A stretch of DNA of 64,000 nt from Terfezia claveryi. Its lineage: Eukaryota; Ascomycota; Pezizomycetes; Pezizales; Pezizaceae. Below, piece by piece: positions 1-12,319 of the stretch. Each line of letters begins with the position of its first letter. Position 1 is the first letter of the stretch. A program made the translations under genes and the position numbers. The stretch spans positions 62,001 to 126,000 of the forward strand of contig WHUX01000157.1 of assembly GCA_015179025.1 (NCBI GenBank). Direction: 5' to 3'. The notes below the pieces were generated by a model. The model saw only the letters and a list, made by a program, of their open reading frames with translations. It had not been told where the DNA came from and searched no databases.

Positions 1-2844
1 ACTGATGCCAACCCCTACTACGACGCCTTTGTAAGGTGGCAAATGAACAGGCTGAAGGAGTTGGGAAAGATTAAGTTTGGAGAGCGATATACTATCTATT
101 CACCAAAGGATGGACAGCCATGTATGGACCATGATAGGAGTGACGGAGAGGGTGTGGGACCACAAGAGTATACTGGCATCAAGCTAAAAGTCTTGGAGTT
201 TGCGGAGGAGGCAAAAGCCGCCGTGGAGGGAAAGATCCCCGCTGGCGCTAATGTTTACATGGTGGCAGCTACCCTGAGGCCTGAGACCATGTAAGGGAGT
301 TTTTTGACACAATAATTATTTACACAATAATCATAAGATATGCTAATTGTTTCGTTAGGTATGGGCAAACGTGCTGTTTCGTTGGACCAAGGATACAATA
401 TGGAGTATTCCGAGTATCAAAGAATGAGTACTTCATCATCACCGAGCGAGCTGCGCGCAACATGGCCTTCCAGGGTGTCTTCGAGAACCGAGGCGAATAC
501 CCCTCCGTAGCCACCTTGAATGGGCAGTCTCTCATTGGTACCAAGGTCCATGCTCCTCTCTCCATATACACCGAGGGGGTTCGCGTCCTCCCTATGGAAA
601 CCGTCTTGGCCACCAAGGGTACCGGTGTCGTCACCTCCGTTCCATCCGACTCCCCAGACGATTACGCCACCGTCACCGAGCTCGCAAAAAAGGCAGACTA
701 CTACAAGATCAAGAAGCAGTGGGTGGACCTCCCAATTGTGCCAATTATCAGGACTCCATCCTACGGAGATAAGACTGCCGAGTTCCTTGTCAAGCAGCTT
801 AAAATCAACTCTCCCAAGGATACCAAGCAGCTCGCTGAGGCCAAGGAGTTGGCATACAAGGAAGGTTTCTATCTTGGTACCATGATCATCGGAGACTTCA
901 AGGGTGAAGAGGTACAGGCTGCTAAGCCCAAGGTGCGAGGACAACTCATCAAGAAGGGGGAGGCTATTGCCTACAGCGAGCCTGAGGGGCAAGTCATGTC
1001 CCGTTCCGGAGATCCTTGTATCGTTGCTCTTTGCGACCAATGGTACCTTGATTACGGTGAAGCCGAGTGGAGGAAAACCACTGAGGGTCACGTTGCTGAT
1101 ACTCTAAACACTTTCTACCCTGAGACCAAGCACGGCTTCGAGGCAACCCTTTCCTGGTTAAACCAGTGGGCTTGTGCTCGCTCGTATGGTCTCGGATCTA
1201 AACTTCCTTGGGATCCTCAATTCTTAGTCGAGAGTTTGAGTGATTCGACGGTTTATATGGCATACTATACCATCGCTCACTACCTCCACTCTTCCATTGA
1301 TGGCAAGGAGATTGGGCCAGCTGGGGTCAAGGCTGAACAAATGATTGATGAGGTTTGGGACTATATCTTCTGCCGTCGTGAGCTCTCCCCAGACGTCATT
1401 AAGGCATCCGGTATTCCAAAGGAGACCCTCCAAAAGTTCCGACGAGAATTTGAGTACTTCTACCCACTTGACTGCCGTGTCTCTGGAAAGGATCTTATCC
1501 AGAACCATCTTACTTTCTTCCTCTATTCTCACGTTGCTCTTTTCCCACCGCAGTACTGGCCTCGTGGCGTCAGGGCTAACGGACATCTTATGCTCAATGG
1601 TGAGAAGATGAGCAAGTCTACCGGAAACTTTTTGACTCTTGACGAGACTGTGAAGAAGTTTGGTGCTGATGCCAGCAGAATTGCTTTGGCTGATGCCGGT
1701 GACGGAATTGAGGATGCGAACCTAGAGGAGAGCGTTGCCAACGCAGCTATTTTGAGGCTATATAACCTTAAGGAGTGGTGTGAGGAAGTTGTGAAGATGG
1801 GTAACGAAGGTCAGCTCAGGGAGGGTCCTAAAGACAGCTTCTGGGATAGGGTATTCGAGAATGAGATGAATGACTTGGTGCTGAAGACAAGAGTACAATA
1901 TGAACGGTAGGTACATCTGCTTCTCCGTATATGGTTGACCATACTGATGAAGGTGTATTAGGACTATGTTCAAGCTGGCTCTGAAAGAGGGTTTCTATGA
2001 GTTCCAAGCTGCGCGAGACTCGTACCGTGAAGCCTGTACTGCCGCTAATATCGGCATGCACAAGGAGCTGGTGTTACGTTTCATCGAGTGGCAAGCTCTC
2101 ATGATTACCCCTATTGCTCCCCACTGGGCTGAGTACATCTGGCAAGAGCTTTTGGGAAAGGTAATTTACTATGCCCTCTACTTTCTATATTCCCTAACAT
2201 TGCTTTTAGAAAATTTCTATTCAGCGTGCTCTCTACCCTGAACCTACCGCCCCCATCTCTGTTCCTCTCACCGGCGCCCTCGACTACGTCCGCGCAATCT
2301 CCACCAAAATCACTTCCACCGAAGCCGCGCAACTTAAGAAGGTTGGCAAAGGCAAGACGATCTCTTACGACCCCAAGAAGCCCAAGAGACTTAGCATCTA
2401 CGTTGCACTCTCCTACCCTACCTGGCAAGACAAGTACATTGAACTTGTACGCAGGCATTTTGATGCTCTTACAGTCACCATCAACGAGGCAGAGCTTAAG
2501 CCGGTTATTGTTAAGATGGGAGAGATGAAGAAGGCGATGCCGTTTGTGCAGAATTTGAAGCAGAGGCTGGTATTCCAGAAGGAGGATCCCAAGACGGTGT
2601 TTGACAGGAAGTTGGTGTTTGATGAGGTAAAAACTCTTGGGGAGGTTTTACCGGTGCTGAAGAGGTCGACTGGATGTAAGGAGGTGGAGGTTATTGTGGT
2701 GGAGGAGGGGGAAGGAAGGGGAAGAGGGTGCCGGATGAGGGACGGGGAAATTGGGAGGAGGGTGTAGTTGTGGAGGGGTTGAGTGGACCGAGTGAGAGCG
2801 CTACACCTGGGAATCCAGGATTTGCATTTGAGAATGTGGAGTAA
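1..2844 (+). CDS. CDC60: Cytosolic leucyl-tRNA synthetase, 3' part (5' end outside window)
   Basis: Class I synthetase that charges tRNA-Leu in the cytosol; ortholog of yeast CDC60. The window opens inside the gene, so the N-terminus and HIGH motif are missing. Four exons are visible: 1-290, 359-1906, 1962-2160 and 2210-2844, joined by GT-AG introns of 68, 55 and 49 bases, with reading frame kept across each. The CP1 editing domain shows TLRPETMYGQT across the first intron and [16 protein letters not shown] near 620-665. The KMSKS loop is EKMSKSTGN near 1605. The anticodon-binding region follows in exons 3 and 4. The straight frame stops at 2765-2767, but another frame gives a typical fungal C-terminal end ([12 protein letters not shown]) to a TAA at 2842-2844. 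A one-base break in the G-rich run near 2704-2716 explains this. Identity is very secure; the last 45 codons depend on the frame correction. Confidence 0.95.
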
Positions 2845-3176
2845 AAGGGGAAAGGCTAGAGTAAGAAGTTTTTTTAAGAATGGGTTATGGGGGATTACTT
2901 ACTTAATGGTTTGTGGATATATGCCCATGCCTATCTGCAAAAGGGAATCTAAGCGAGAAGTGAATAAAGTTGTGTCGTCATTCTCCTTTAACAGAGCTGT
3001 AGCCGTGGGCCGGTAGACTTACCCTCAACTGCTTGAAGTTTACAATCACGTGGCTGCCAAGATTTAGCAAATCGTTTGCTACCGTCGATATTACTAATAT
3101 TGATTACAGACTGCACCGACACCATCCGTATATCCATGTAACTCCCTGGCAAAACCAATCTCCAATATATACTCAG

Positions 3177-3720
3177 ATGCCAACCGTCCCCCTCCACCCA
3201 CCCTCTTCCCCGACGACCACTCCCCCAGCTAACCCCCTCCCCCCTTCCTCCACACCCCCATGGCACCTTCCTCCTCGAACTCCAAGGCACCCTCCAAATC
3301 GAACAATTCAATTCCACCTCTCAGCCTGATCCCTCCTCTATACCTGAAGGCTACCATACCCAACGCCTCTCCATCGGGATTCTAGCATTCGCACCAGATG
3401 CATTCAAGACGACGCCGAAAATTGCAGCGGAGGGGGGAAAGAGAGGGAAGAATGGGGTGGTGAAGGAGGTTGGGGGGGTGTTGCTGTTTGTGGGGAGGTG
3501 GCAGAAGATGAGGGGGGAGGTGAGGGAGTTGGAAAGGCCGTTGGGAGTATTGAGGAAGAGGGGTGTGGGGGGAGAACGTAAGGTAGGTGGTGCGGATGGG
3601 GATGGGGGTAATGAGGGAGGAAGAGTGTTGGGGGAGGGAGTACAAGGGGAGGAGGTGGAAATTGTGGATGTGATTAGGTGGAAGGTGGTGTTTAGTACGA
3701 GGCCAGAGCCGGTGGGGTAG
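3177..3720 (+). CDS. CTF8: Ctf8, subunit of the alternative clamp loader (frame broken near the 5' end)
   Basis: Ctf8 joins Ctf18 and Dcc1 in the alternative RFC complex that handles PCNA and supports sister chromatid cohesion. From about 3241 the frame encodes HGTFLLELQGT, the hallmark of the family, then YHTQRLSIGILAF, LLFVGRWQKMRGEVRELERP, and the conserved end EIVDVIRWKVVFSTRPEPVG just before the stop at 3718-3720. The natural start MPTVPLHPPSS lies at 3177 in a different frame; the two frames meet in a C-run near 3230-3247. A one-base indel is the simplest reading, because the family normally has this short leader followed directly by the LLELQGT segment. A Gly-rich, low-complexity insert sits between the two conserved halves. 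It is 330 bases downstream of the synthetase on the same strand. Confident in the family, less so in the exact 5' structure. Confidence 0.85.
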
Positions 3721-4495
3721 ATTGGCGGATTGGGGAGGGGAACTGGAGATTGAGGAGGGTGATAATGGGGCGCGGTTGGATGTATGATGGTTATCCTTTG
3801 TCCGTGTTGCGGAGGCAGAGAAACGAGGAGGTAGCGCGAAATACGTTTATGGTCAACGATGTTACCAACTACTCATTCGTCAATGAGTTTCCAGTATCGC
3901 CACAAGCACTCCCTCTTATTGCGCCACTAACTTTCTCAGCTCCGAGGCCATAAAGAGGAAGCTCTGCAAACATGAACCACACACCTGGCGGAATTACATC
4001 AACAAAGTTATTTCACCTCAGTGTTACATTTCGGTCTGTGTACATACCCTGCTCCGACTACCGTGAGATTACCTCTCGGCTGGGGATCCCCACTCGGCTC
4101 GGGATTGGGGTTCACACTGGAGTGTGCTCAGCAAGCCCTCGACCCTGGAAGGCATTGGAGGTTCCAACCTACACAAGTCCAGGAGGGACTAGAAACAAAG
4201 ATAAAAGACATTAAGAAGGGAGCGGGAGTTCAGCAGAAGGCTACAATGCCATTGTATCTATCAGTAGTATCAGTGCTATCGACAAACGAATGAGAATAAA
4301 AGCCTCTTGCAACAAGGTGTCTTATTCACCAGTTTTCCCTTTATTGTGAAATGTCATGGCATGTGAATCCGGCTTGGCGTAATGCTTGGCAGCTAACGCA
4401 AATCCTTATATAACCCTGATCCTCCCACACTTTTTTACTTCTTCCATTCCTTCCATCGGATCCCATCCCATCGCTGGATCCCTCTCTACTCTCCG
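3721..4495. other. Intergenic stretch
   Basis: I see no convincing coding sequence, RNA gene or repeat here. Open frames are short and lack recognisable motifs. It probably holds the CTF8 terminator and the promoter of the gene at 4690. Confidence 0.5.
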
Positions 4496-4664
4496 TCTGT
4501 CGTACTCTCCGTCAGTCTCGTTTCTGTCGTACTCTGCGCCAGTCTCGTTTCTGTCGTACTCTGCGCCAGTCTCGTTTCTGTCTGCTCTCCGCCAGTCTCG
4601 TTTCTGTCGTACTCTCCGCAAGTCTCGTTTCTGTCGTACTCTCCGCAAGTCTCTGCTCTCTCCA
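4496..4664. repeat. 27-base tandem repeat, about six copies
   Basis: The unit reads roughly CTGTCGTACTCTCCGC plus AAGTCTCGTTT, repeated about six times with few changes; one copy is a base or so shorter. The unit is a multiple of three, so both strands stay open and give a nine-residue peptide repeat (NETGAEYDR-like on the minus strand). It ends 26 bases before the start codon of the gene at 4690, so it lies in that gene's promoter or 5' leader. I take it as a non-coding minisatellite. Confidence 0.8.
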
Positions 4665-4689
4665 GTCGTTTATATCCGCTTCCTCTGCA

Positions 4690-5353
4690 ATGCTTAACCA
4701 TCTTCTCAACCGCCTTGGGCGTGTTGGACTCCGCAAGAGATTGTCGCAGCAAAGACGAAGGAATAATACCCAGGTAAGTGCAATACAATGAAGAGTGACT
4801 TACAGGTGACATCTTAACATATATCTGTAGGCATAGAACGCCGGGGCATATCATCATTGGCTGTCCGACAAAACTGAAATTCACTCCAACCTCCGAGGGA
4901 TTCAAGCTGAAATTCACTCCAACTCCCGAATGAATCAACTGTTCTTGATAGGATATGGTTTTTCTGGGGTAGGTAGTGCCTCAGGTTTGTATATACACTC
5001 TACAGTTCCTAATTGATACTTCATAGTTGGCGTCCTTGTGGCAAATAAAGCAGGAGTTAAAGGAGGAGTTCAAGGAGTTGTTCAAGGAGATCAAGAAGGA
5101 TAACGATAACATCAAGGAGGAGTTCAAGGAGATCAAGAAGGCTAACGATAACATCAAGGAGGAGTTCAAGGAGATCAAGGAGGAGATCAAGGAGATCAAG
5201 GAGGAGATCAAGGAGTTCAAGGAGGAGATCAAGGAGTTCAAGGAGGAGATCAAGGAGTTCAAGGAGGAGTTCAAGGAGTTCAAGAAGAATATCGTTGCAA
5301 GCATTGAAGAGATCAAAGCAATGTTAGAGAAAAAGTCCTGGTGGCATCTATGA
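4690..5353 (+). CDS. Small three-exon protein: Arg-rich leader plus long coiled coil
   Basis: Not a family I can name. Exons 4690-4773, 4837-4968 and 5027-5353 join in phase 0 through introns with good GTAAGT/GTAGGT donors and TAG acceptors, giving 180 residues. Exon 1 encodes MLNHLLNRLGRVGLRKRLSQ, rich in Arg and Leu with no acidic residue, which looks like a mitochondrial targeting leader (inference). Exon 2 ends in a hydrophobic stretch (NQLFLIGYGFSG) that continues into exon 3 and could be a membrane segment. Exon 3 is almost entirely Lys/Glu heptads (KEEIKEF repeated), predicting a long charged coiled coil, with a short tail ending KKSWWHL. The heptads are a 21-base tandem DNA repeat, so copy number may vary between strains. 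Without the two introns only the coiled-coil exon is open and would appear to lack a start. Confidence 0.75.
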
Positions 5354-5835
5354 ATGCAAGCATGCCATCTATGGATGTATCTTTCTTTCTCTTCTTTTGT
5401 GAGGGACAGGGTGTCTCTTTTTTTTTTCTCTTTTGTTTTTTCACTTTTTCTCTTTGTCTCTATTAAAGATGGTACACCTAATAATTGTTACAGATGGTGC
5501 ACCTAATAATTACGAATAACTTACCTAACATGGTGGGTTACTTCTCTTATTTCGGTGTTGCAGAAATGAGAGTGGTTGCGCAAGATGAACCGATATCATA
5601 TGCTGGAGAATCTGAATGCAATTCCAAGCGTATAAGAGAGCGATCCTTTATCAGTGACTTCGAAGGTTGACTGCAGATGTTGCGTAATGAAGTCCTGGTC
5701 TGAAGTATATATAACCCACAACTGAGCTGTAGCACGTGACAAGATTTATGGTAAGCTAAACACTATGCAAGATAAGCAGCGAACATCTTGAGTTCCCGAT
5801 GGCTAGATTTGGTCTGGCGAATATACCCAGGGTGT

Positions 5836-5855
5836 CTGTTGTGCCAACCAGACTA
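5836..5855 (+). repeat. Mini-insertion, 20 bases, perfect 9-base flanking repeat
   Basis: A block of CTGTT followed by GTGCCAACCAGACTA lies between two identical copies of CCAGGGTGT (5827-5835 and 5856-5864). It ends in the same GACTA as the other copies of this family in the window. Confidence 0.8.
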
Positions 5856-6829
5856 CCAGGGTGTATTCGAACGATCTAGTCAAAATGGATGGAGACAGAT
5901 TCACTACGAGTCCAAGGAAAAAGAATTTGCATTAAACTTCTTATGATGTCTGATCCTCTACAATTTGGGGTTTTCACCTCTTGCAGTAAAGTTCCAGAAT
6001 TTCTGGCAGCAATGGAGAACCGACTTGAACTTGGAACCTTGGAACCTTGTAGACGACTCCAGTAGCTAGCTGCCAGAGAGAGACAGAGTATGGAGCAGCA
6101 TGGAAAACGACGATACCTGTTAAGTGGCTAAGCGTATCCTAAAGGTGGTGGTGACCTACCAATCCAAAGATAGCACTTCCGAGTCCCTCCTTTGCCGTGG
6201 CCATAGAGTTGGCGTTTCTCAGCACCACAAACTCTAAACACCCCTTGCACCTTTACTTCGTTTTGCAACAAAGATCAGCCCGAGGCAAGCTCCTCACTGT
6301 CATGTATACCTGCTTTTGACAATGCAGATACTTATGTCTAGAATGTGGTGGGTGCACCGGGGCCCTCCCACAACAAGGATCTCACATGGTGGAGAGAGTG
6401 GAGTGGGCTCAGTGATTTAATCAATGTGAAGAGCACGGGAGAATGAATAGGAAGGAGATGCCACACAAAGAGAGAAAGAAGTAAAAGACAGAAAGAATCC
6501 CGGAAGACAATTAAACTTGAAGAGGGATGACGTTTGCTTCGTGGTAATTATTTAAATTGGGATATTGATTCTGATGGATGATGGGCTACATATCTCTACT
6601 GAATGCGCTGATTAATTCGTGGTGAGGCTGTGGGAGCAGGTTCACTATATTGGCTATAGTCTACATCTATATTTGGGATGCTGAAGGGAGGAGTGTGGGG
6701 GGGGGGGGGGCGCGCAATGGAGCGAGAGAAATGGAATAAGTGAAGGAGATGGTTATGGTACTTTAAAGTTGTATGATGTCTGACATAACGTGGAGATATT
6801 CGAGACGGGGTTAATATTGTTACTGTAGC

Positions 6830-6844
6830 TAGTCTGGTTGGCAC
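6830..6844 (-). repeat. Copy of the mini-insertion motif, no clear target duplication
   Basis: TAGTCTGGTTGGCAC, an exact reverse complement of the family core. The left neighbour TACTGTAGC recurs with one change at 6996-7004, which could mark a 166-base member, but that interval does not resemble the other copies beyond the core. Confidence 0.55.
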
Positions 6845-8023
6845 TTATAAAGGAATGTGAAAGGCTAAAATCAGTGCGCTATATAGATCGTGAACCAAGT
6901 TACCGTGAGGTATCCCCCTTGTCTAACCTACGCCTACCTGCTTGTGCTTGTATTTAAATAGAAAACTGATCAGCCACTTGGTGTAACAGTGTCGGTACTG
7001 TAGTAGCAACCAACTATATTTAGGGATGTATGTATGTACTGTAAGTAAGTACATATGTAAATATCTACAGTTATATAGATATGTATATAGCAAAGGCCTT
7101 TTATAATTTTTCAAAATCTCACACATTTAACAGATCAAACTACATATACATCGCCCTATATTTCCAGAGAAACCAGAAAAAACAACTGCTGAGAAAGGGG
7201 GGGGGGGGGGGAGGAAGAGGGGGGGGGGAGAAGTGGGGGGGGGAGGCACGCTGGGTTGGGTTACACATATTGTGGCTGAATGACGCGGTCGCAATCCGAA
7301 GTTTCAACACAGCCCGAATCTATGAAGCCTGCGGGGGAAACGTGGAATGTAGTAAAAAGTATTGTACTGGTGTAGCAGAGGTGCTCTGCTAATGTATTTC
7401 TGGAGTTGACCCTTACTGGTATCCTGTGTACGGGTACATGTTTGTATGTCTCTATGTACAGTTACATACAATACATTTGTAGTACAAAATATCTCCAGAC
7501 GAATCAGATACCTCCTTAATTCCAACTGCCAATGCTAGAATACAATAGTCCCTAGTGCATAAGTTCATAAGGTTAGAATCGATACTACTATTACAATTTG
7601 TATATAACCAGTCCTCACGTGTCAGCCCTAAAGTACCGCAGTACTTGGTGGAGTATATCTCAGTCTATACTTCAGACAGAAAAAAAAGAAGAAAAAAGGC
7701 ATGGGTTGGTGCCTTCTCGACCTCATCGTCCTCTCCCTGCCTCCCCCGCCCCCGACTCCCATCATTAGCTAAAAGCGAGCGTACATGCGTAAGGGTGTGT
7801 CATGAATAACCAAAAAAAAAAAGAAGATTGCCCAATCCAAGCCAATCCAAAGTCCATAAGAAACAAAGTGAGAGCGCACACCTACACGACATAAAATGAC
7901 CAAAGGAAAATCAGGTAGTACTATATGCACAAACTCCCTCCAGATCGAGTCCCGTTCCTGCGCCCCAGCTCCTGCCATAAATTTGCCTGCTTCACCAAAA
8001 ACCATGGTTCACGGGATCTACTC

Positions 8024-8739
8024 TTACTCAACAGGCACGGGTGGCGCCATCCTTGTGGGCATAGGCGGTACATTTCCCCCTGCATTAACAACACTAGGCG
8101 ATCTCTCTACCACCACAAATCCTTCCTTTGCTTCTGAAACAGCTGCTGAGTCGTCTTTCGGCGGTGCTGGTGGCGGGGCATCTGGCATAGGCGGGACTGC
8201 ATCGGAAATGCCTGGTGGTGGTGGTGGTGGTGGGGGAGGTGGTGATTTGGGCATTGGAGGCACACCAGTTGGGCTTCCTGGGAGGGAGAGTCTCTTCTTC
8301 TTTGCCTCGAGAAGCTCCTCTGTCCGCTTTAGACGGGCTTGTAGAGCTTCAAGTTCGGCATTGTGGGATGTCAACGAGAAACGCCTGGAAATTGCGCAGC
8401 TCGAGTCAGTCGGAGAACTGTGGAGGGGAGGTTGGGAAAAGGGGCTGCTGGGAGACGAACTTGTTCTCTACGGAATTCGTGAGCTCATCAAGGGTGTCGT
8501 TGATGAGAAAGATATTGTCTAGCTGGTCGGCGAAATGAGCTGCTAGAACCCTATGGTGAGCGAGCGCGTTAGCACATGTATCTAGAAATGAGGGGGGGTG
8601 AAATGCTGTACATGGCGGGGGGGGTATGGAGGTTTATTGGGATAGGGGTTACCAACGATTGAGGCCTGGCACTCTTGGAAGACTGATTCTTTGGAGATGT
8701 TTCCCCCGCGGAAGTATACGCTGAGCCTGATGCAGACAT
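8024..8739 (-). CDS. Unrecognised coiled-coil protein with proline-rich C-terminus (model unresolved)
   Basis: I cannot name this gene. Reading the minus strand, a start at 8739 gives MSASGSAYTSAGETSPKNQS... up to a GTAACC donor at 8652. The next coding block (about 8410-8560) encodes VLAAHFADQLDNIFLINDTL, and the last block (8024-8405) encodes a helix (HNAELEALQARLKRTEELLE) followed by a Pro-rich segment with a run of ten prolines and repeats of PPMP, ending at TAA. The middle and last blocks are in frames that differ by one base near 8405-8412, and the first intron's phase does not fit cleanly, so at least one indel or an unseen intron is present. Alternating coiled coil and polyproline suggests a cytoskeletal or scaffold role, which is only a guess. 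Confidence 0.5.
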
Positions 8740-8899
8740 GTTTATTTATTTTTCTGGAGTTCGAAATACTCGAATTCTGTTGTTGTTGGGGTTCGGAGGT
8801 GAGCAGACCGCAGAAGATGATGGAGGTAAAATAACTCAGGAGCAGTTTGGTGCTTACACGAAAACAATGGAAATTAAAAATGCAGAGGAGTGAACATAC

Positions 8900-9010
8900 C
8901 TTTATAGCTTGGCTTGCGTCCTGCCTCGACCACGTTTAGCGTTTCTGGACTTCGAAGTGAATTGAGGAGCTGCTTCTGACGTTCACGGACAGTGTCCACG
9001 AGGTAAGTCT
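8900..9010 (-). CDS. Isolated exon-like segment
   Basis: On the minus strand a CCAG acceptor at 9011-9012 opens a clean 36-codon block (TYLVDTVRERQKQLLNSLRS, then PETLNVVEAGRKPSYK) closed by a GTATGT donor at 8899. The residue pattern looks like real protein rather than noise. I could not join it convincingly to the gene at 8024-8739, nor find its first exon; if the donor is ignored it runs on for nine codons to a stop. It may be a small separate gene whose 5' part is near 9100. Confidence 0.35.
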
Positions 9011-12000
9011 CTGGAATGATGAATGAAAAGTGATGTCGAGGTGAGTCGCAGTATGATCAATGACACTTCACGGTCACGGTCTCCTCTTGACTTCTGGCTA
9101 TGTCGCGCAAGTACCTTGGAAAATGCCCCCTACCGCCAAATCCACGCGACTGACCCGATGTATCAATCCAAGCCACTTGTAGCATAAAGCTATGTACTTG
9201 ACACAACGGCTCAGCTGTCCTTCGTTCCTCTCATGGCAACAAAAAGGGGTTCAGAAAAACCATGTCCCTTATCTCAGCGATTGCCCCTCACCAGCACACC
9301 ACAGTTTAGCCCCCAGCTACTTGATCCGTGTAGGAATAACCCGAGGTAAAGTACCTAAGCTAGACTGTGTTTGTGTTAGGATTAGCAACCGTACAGCAAC
9401 CCATCGTGCTAATTTTGACCAAACAAGAAACGACAGGCGGGATCGGCTGTGCGCAATAGGACGAGGATATGGGAAATTTGTCCACCATGGTCAACGTTCT
9501 TGAAATCTCATTTGGTTGAGTCTGGTGACATAAGACTGGATTTTGAAAAATGGATGACCAGAAAGTAGGAAGCGTGACCTGTTCGTGAATAGTCGTGACA
9601 ACGACAATGATTGCAGTCATGAGCGCTCACTCCAATGTCTCTCTCTGTTTTGTGTGCTTCCTTGACGCCCGGTTGATGCCTATGGAGTACCAGTTAACAG
9701 TACTCAGCTCCGGGGAAACTGAGCCCTTGTCGGTTTTTCAAGACATCTCTATCACTAATACTAATGTAGATGTACCGGTATTTCTTAGGCACCTTCCTAG
9801 TCTGGTTCCATGGCCCCCACCATATACTCGTGCCAACCAGACTACATATACTCAACTTCTTCCAACGTAGCATAGAGTCTTCTCCAAACTATAATAATCT
9901 GTTAAGCCACCATGCATATAAAGCTTTGTATCTTCAGTCCCATCAGTACTTGATATAGAAATACTTGCCTGCTTAAAGGACAATGATACTGTCTTATATC
10001 TCTTCATGTAGCTTGTCAAACCGCTTTGGTGATAAAAATGCGACGACAGCTAATACTATTTGTCTCTATAGGTGCCGCATTATTTACCGTATAGCCAACT
10101 TGTCATGTTTAGATGTCGCAGGTTGTGCTGTGTTGCAGCTGTCTCAAACAGTGGTACGGGCTCCTCGCCAGTTTTCCCGGCATTAAATACAAACTTACTG
10201 CATGACATGACCGTCAACCAGGGTCTCGGGATTCGGAGTCATAAATGGATAGGTATATATAAAATACCATGAAAGCGCATACTGGTTTGCCTGGAGTCGT
10301 ATGGAACAGGAATAAGGCGCTATGGTCCTGACGGGACTGGACGTCCTTCTGAGCATCTGGAATCTCCGCACGATTCGGAGTTACCTCAATCACACTAATG
10401 GGGGTTTCCCTAGTGACCGGAGTTTAATGTCAATTAGCTATTGAACGCTTGGTAAGTAAAAGGAAAGGCATAGGAACTATACCAACTATAGTCATGTTGT
10501 TAGGTAGCTCTCTGATCACGTGCAAACAGGGTCCAATATGGATGCCAGATGTCCAAATGGTCTTGTTACCAAATGTTAACTTGCATGCAGCTGAACCTCT
10601 TGATAGAGATATATGGTGACCACTCCTGGGCCTGGTTCGTAGCCATTTATGCCATTGATTAACCTCGATCCCTTCTTTTGTACATCTGAAGGTTGGAACA
10701 AGATCAGACCCTCTACGGAACAAGAGCCATGGTGAGCGTACAATATACTATCGGTATCTTGACCTGGCACCCAGTGATCACGTTTTGTCCTAGCGCTTAC
10801 ACTCTCCAACATGAAAATATCTATCCCCGCTAACAGTTCCTATTACTTTAACAAAGAGGGTCGGATCGAGACTGAAGCCTGTAAAGAATATCAATAGAAA
10901 TGACAAGAAGCTTACCTATATGCACATAGGGCACGTTCTCGCTGTGAACTTGTTCAAGAAAGACGGGAACTGACTGCAGCTGTGCTACAATGATCTGCTC
11001 TGGTCACTTAGCAAGAATGACGCCTGGTGATTACCTAAAGATTCAACCGTCGTCCGAGGGCACGCAAGGGATTTGAGATTATAAGATAATACAGTAGCTC
11101 TAGGGGTCTAGTCCTATGTCTGGTTATGGTAAATGGATAAGGTGGGGCATAGCTAGTCGTCTCTTCGATATCGGTAGGAGTTTGGCCTGGCATATACTGT
11201 ACGTATCGTGCAAATGAAGTATGTAGTGCTCTATGCATATGCATACACACGTTAACGTGGGCCAAAGTTACCGTTTTATGCAGCGATCAGCCCCCAATAT
11301 GCTCCGTACAGGTATATGAAACACAGGTGATGTCATGGTAATTGTAACAAGATTGAGCACATCAAGGGCATTTAGATTGTACAAGGTAGTATGCTCATCA
11401 ATACTTAGTAAATCATTTTTTTTGGTAAATCAGTGCTCGTATTTATTCTATCTGCGTTTGACGAGGGTGTGCATCCACCGAGTCAAACCCTGAGCCGCGC
11501 CAGCCCCGAAAAACATATGTCCTTTCCCCACCTGTCCCCTTTCTCCGAAGAAATTGGGAAAGTATGAAGCGCTGCGGGTCCTCCCATATCTCTTCCCACT
11601 GTCTCCCGTTCCCGTTTCCTACGTCCCTGCACTGCAAGATGTGTGCCGCATTTTGTATAGCTGCACCGCCAGTCATCTGCTTTCACAATCTTAAGTATCC
11701 GAAATTCTTGCGGACCCTTACCCGTTACGCACCAAATCTTCAATCTTCCCTACCTACTCCCCTGCTCACCCTCCTCAAACCAAATTCACTTACCCCCACA
11801 TTTTAAACTTCTTCTTCTACACTCCCTCCACCTGCTCCAACCTTCACTCACCTCTTTAGCCAAACTTCGTAGACCTCCTTTCCCGCGTCACCCCATCCTT
11901 TATCCCTCTCCCTTCTGCACAAACAACGCCAGCTTGACTTTAGCCCCTTCACAGAAGGCTTGCATATGTGCTAGTGTTTTCTTAAGTCATCTATACGATC

Positions 12001-12319
12001 CCTATACCGGATCATTGGCCTCGGTTTCTCGTCAATCCCTCTCAGTAACTCATCTGCCACAGCCTTCCTGCTAGATAGCTGCCTATAGGAAGAGTGAGAT
12101 ACAGCTAGCTATCTAGGCTACATAGACAATCTCGGAACTCTTACACAGTGAGTTGGGATCCGGAGATGGGTTGGGGTAATTGATTGGGCTTAGTAGGTTG
12201 GACTTTAGATCGATGATTTTGGCACTATGTGAGGACATGACTATAACTGGAGAAATTATCTCTATCTGTGGTTCTCTGGCTAGTCCGTGTGTTCAGCAAT
12301 CTGTTCAATTGTCCAATAA
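9011..12319. other. Gene-poor stretch
   Basis: No gene supported; open frames are short, overlapping and without motifs. One clear mini-insertion is present at 9830. Confidence 0.5.
9830..9844 (+). repeat. Mini-insertion, 15 bases, perfect 9-base flanking repeat
   Basis: GTGCCAACCAGACTA sits exactly between two identical CATATACTC copies (9821-9829 and 9845-9853). Removing the insertion and one repeat gives a continuous empty site. Confidence 0.85.

Larger units (their letters stand above)
5354..8023. other. Gene-poor stretch with G-tracts
   Basis: No gene supported. It contains a pyrimidine-rich run after the 4690 gene, a duplicated GGTGCACCTAATAATT-like string near 5468-5510, long G-tracts near 6698-6711 and 7197-7250, and two copies of the GTGCCAACCAGACTA motif listed separately. 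Confidence 0.5.

Noticed and set aside
417..1091. A 224-codon minus-strand frame across leucyl-tRNA synthetase
   Set aside because: It is a shadow of the synthetase exon, whose motifs are clear on the plus strand.
4690..4834. A 29-residue peptide made by splicing 4773 to 4831
   Set aside because: The acceptor four bases further on (after CATAG, 4836) gives an open second exon and a full-length protein, so the nearer acceptor is unlikely to be the main one.
5841..6844. A 1-kb transposon with GTGCCAACCAGACTA and TAGTCTGGTTGGCAC as its two terminal inverted repeats
   Set aside because: The left copy has its own perfect 9-base duplication as a 20-base insertion, so it is not one end of a larger element here, and the orientation is outward-facing compared with expected ends.
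7197..7250. G-tracts as a telomere or functional quadruplex
   Set aside because: They are plain homopolymer runs without a telomeric unit and may partly be sequencing artefacts.
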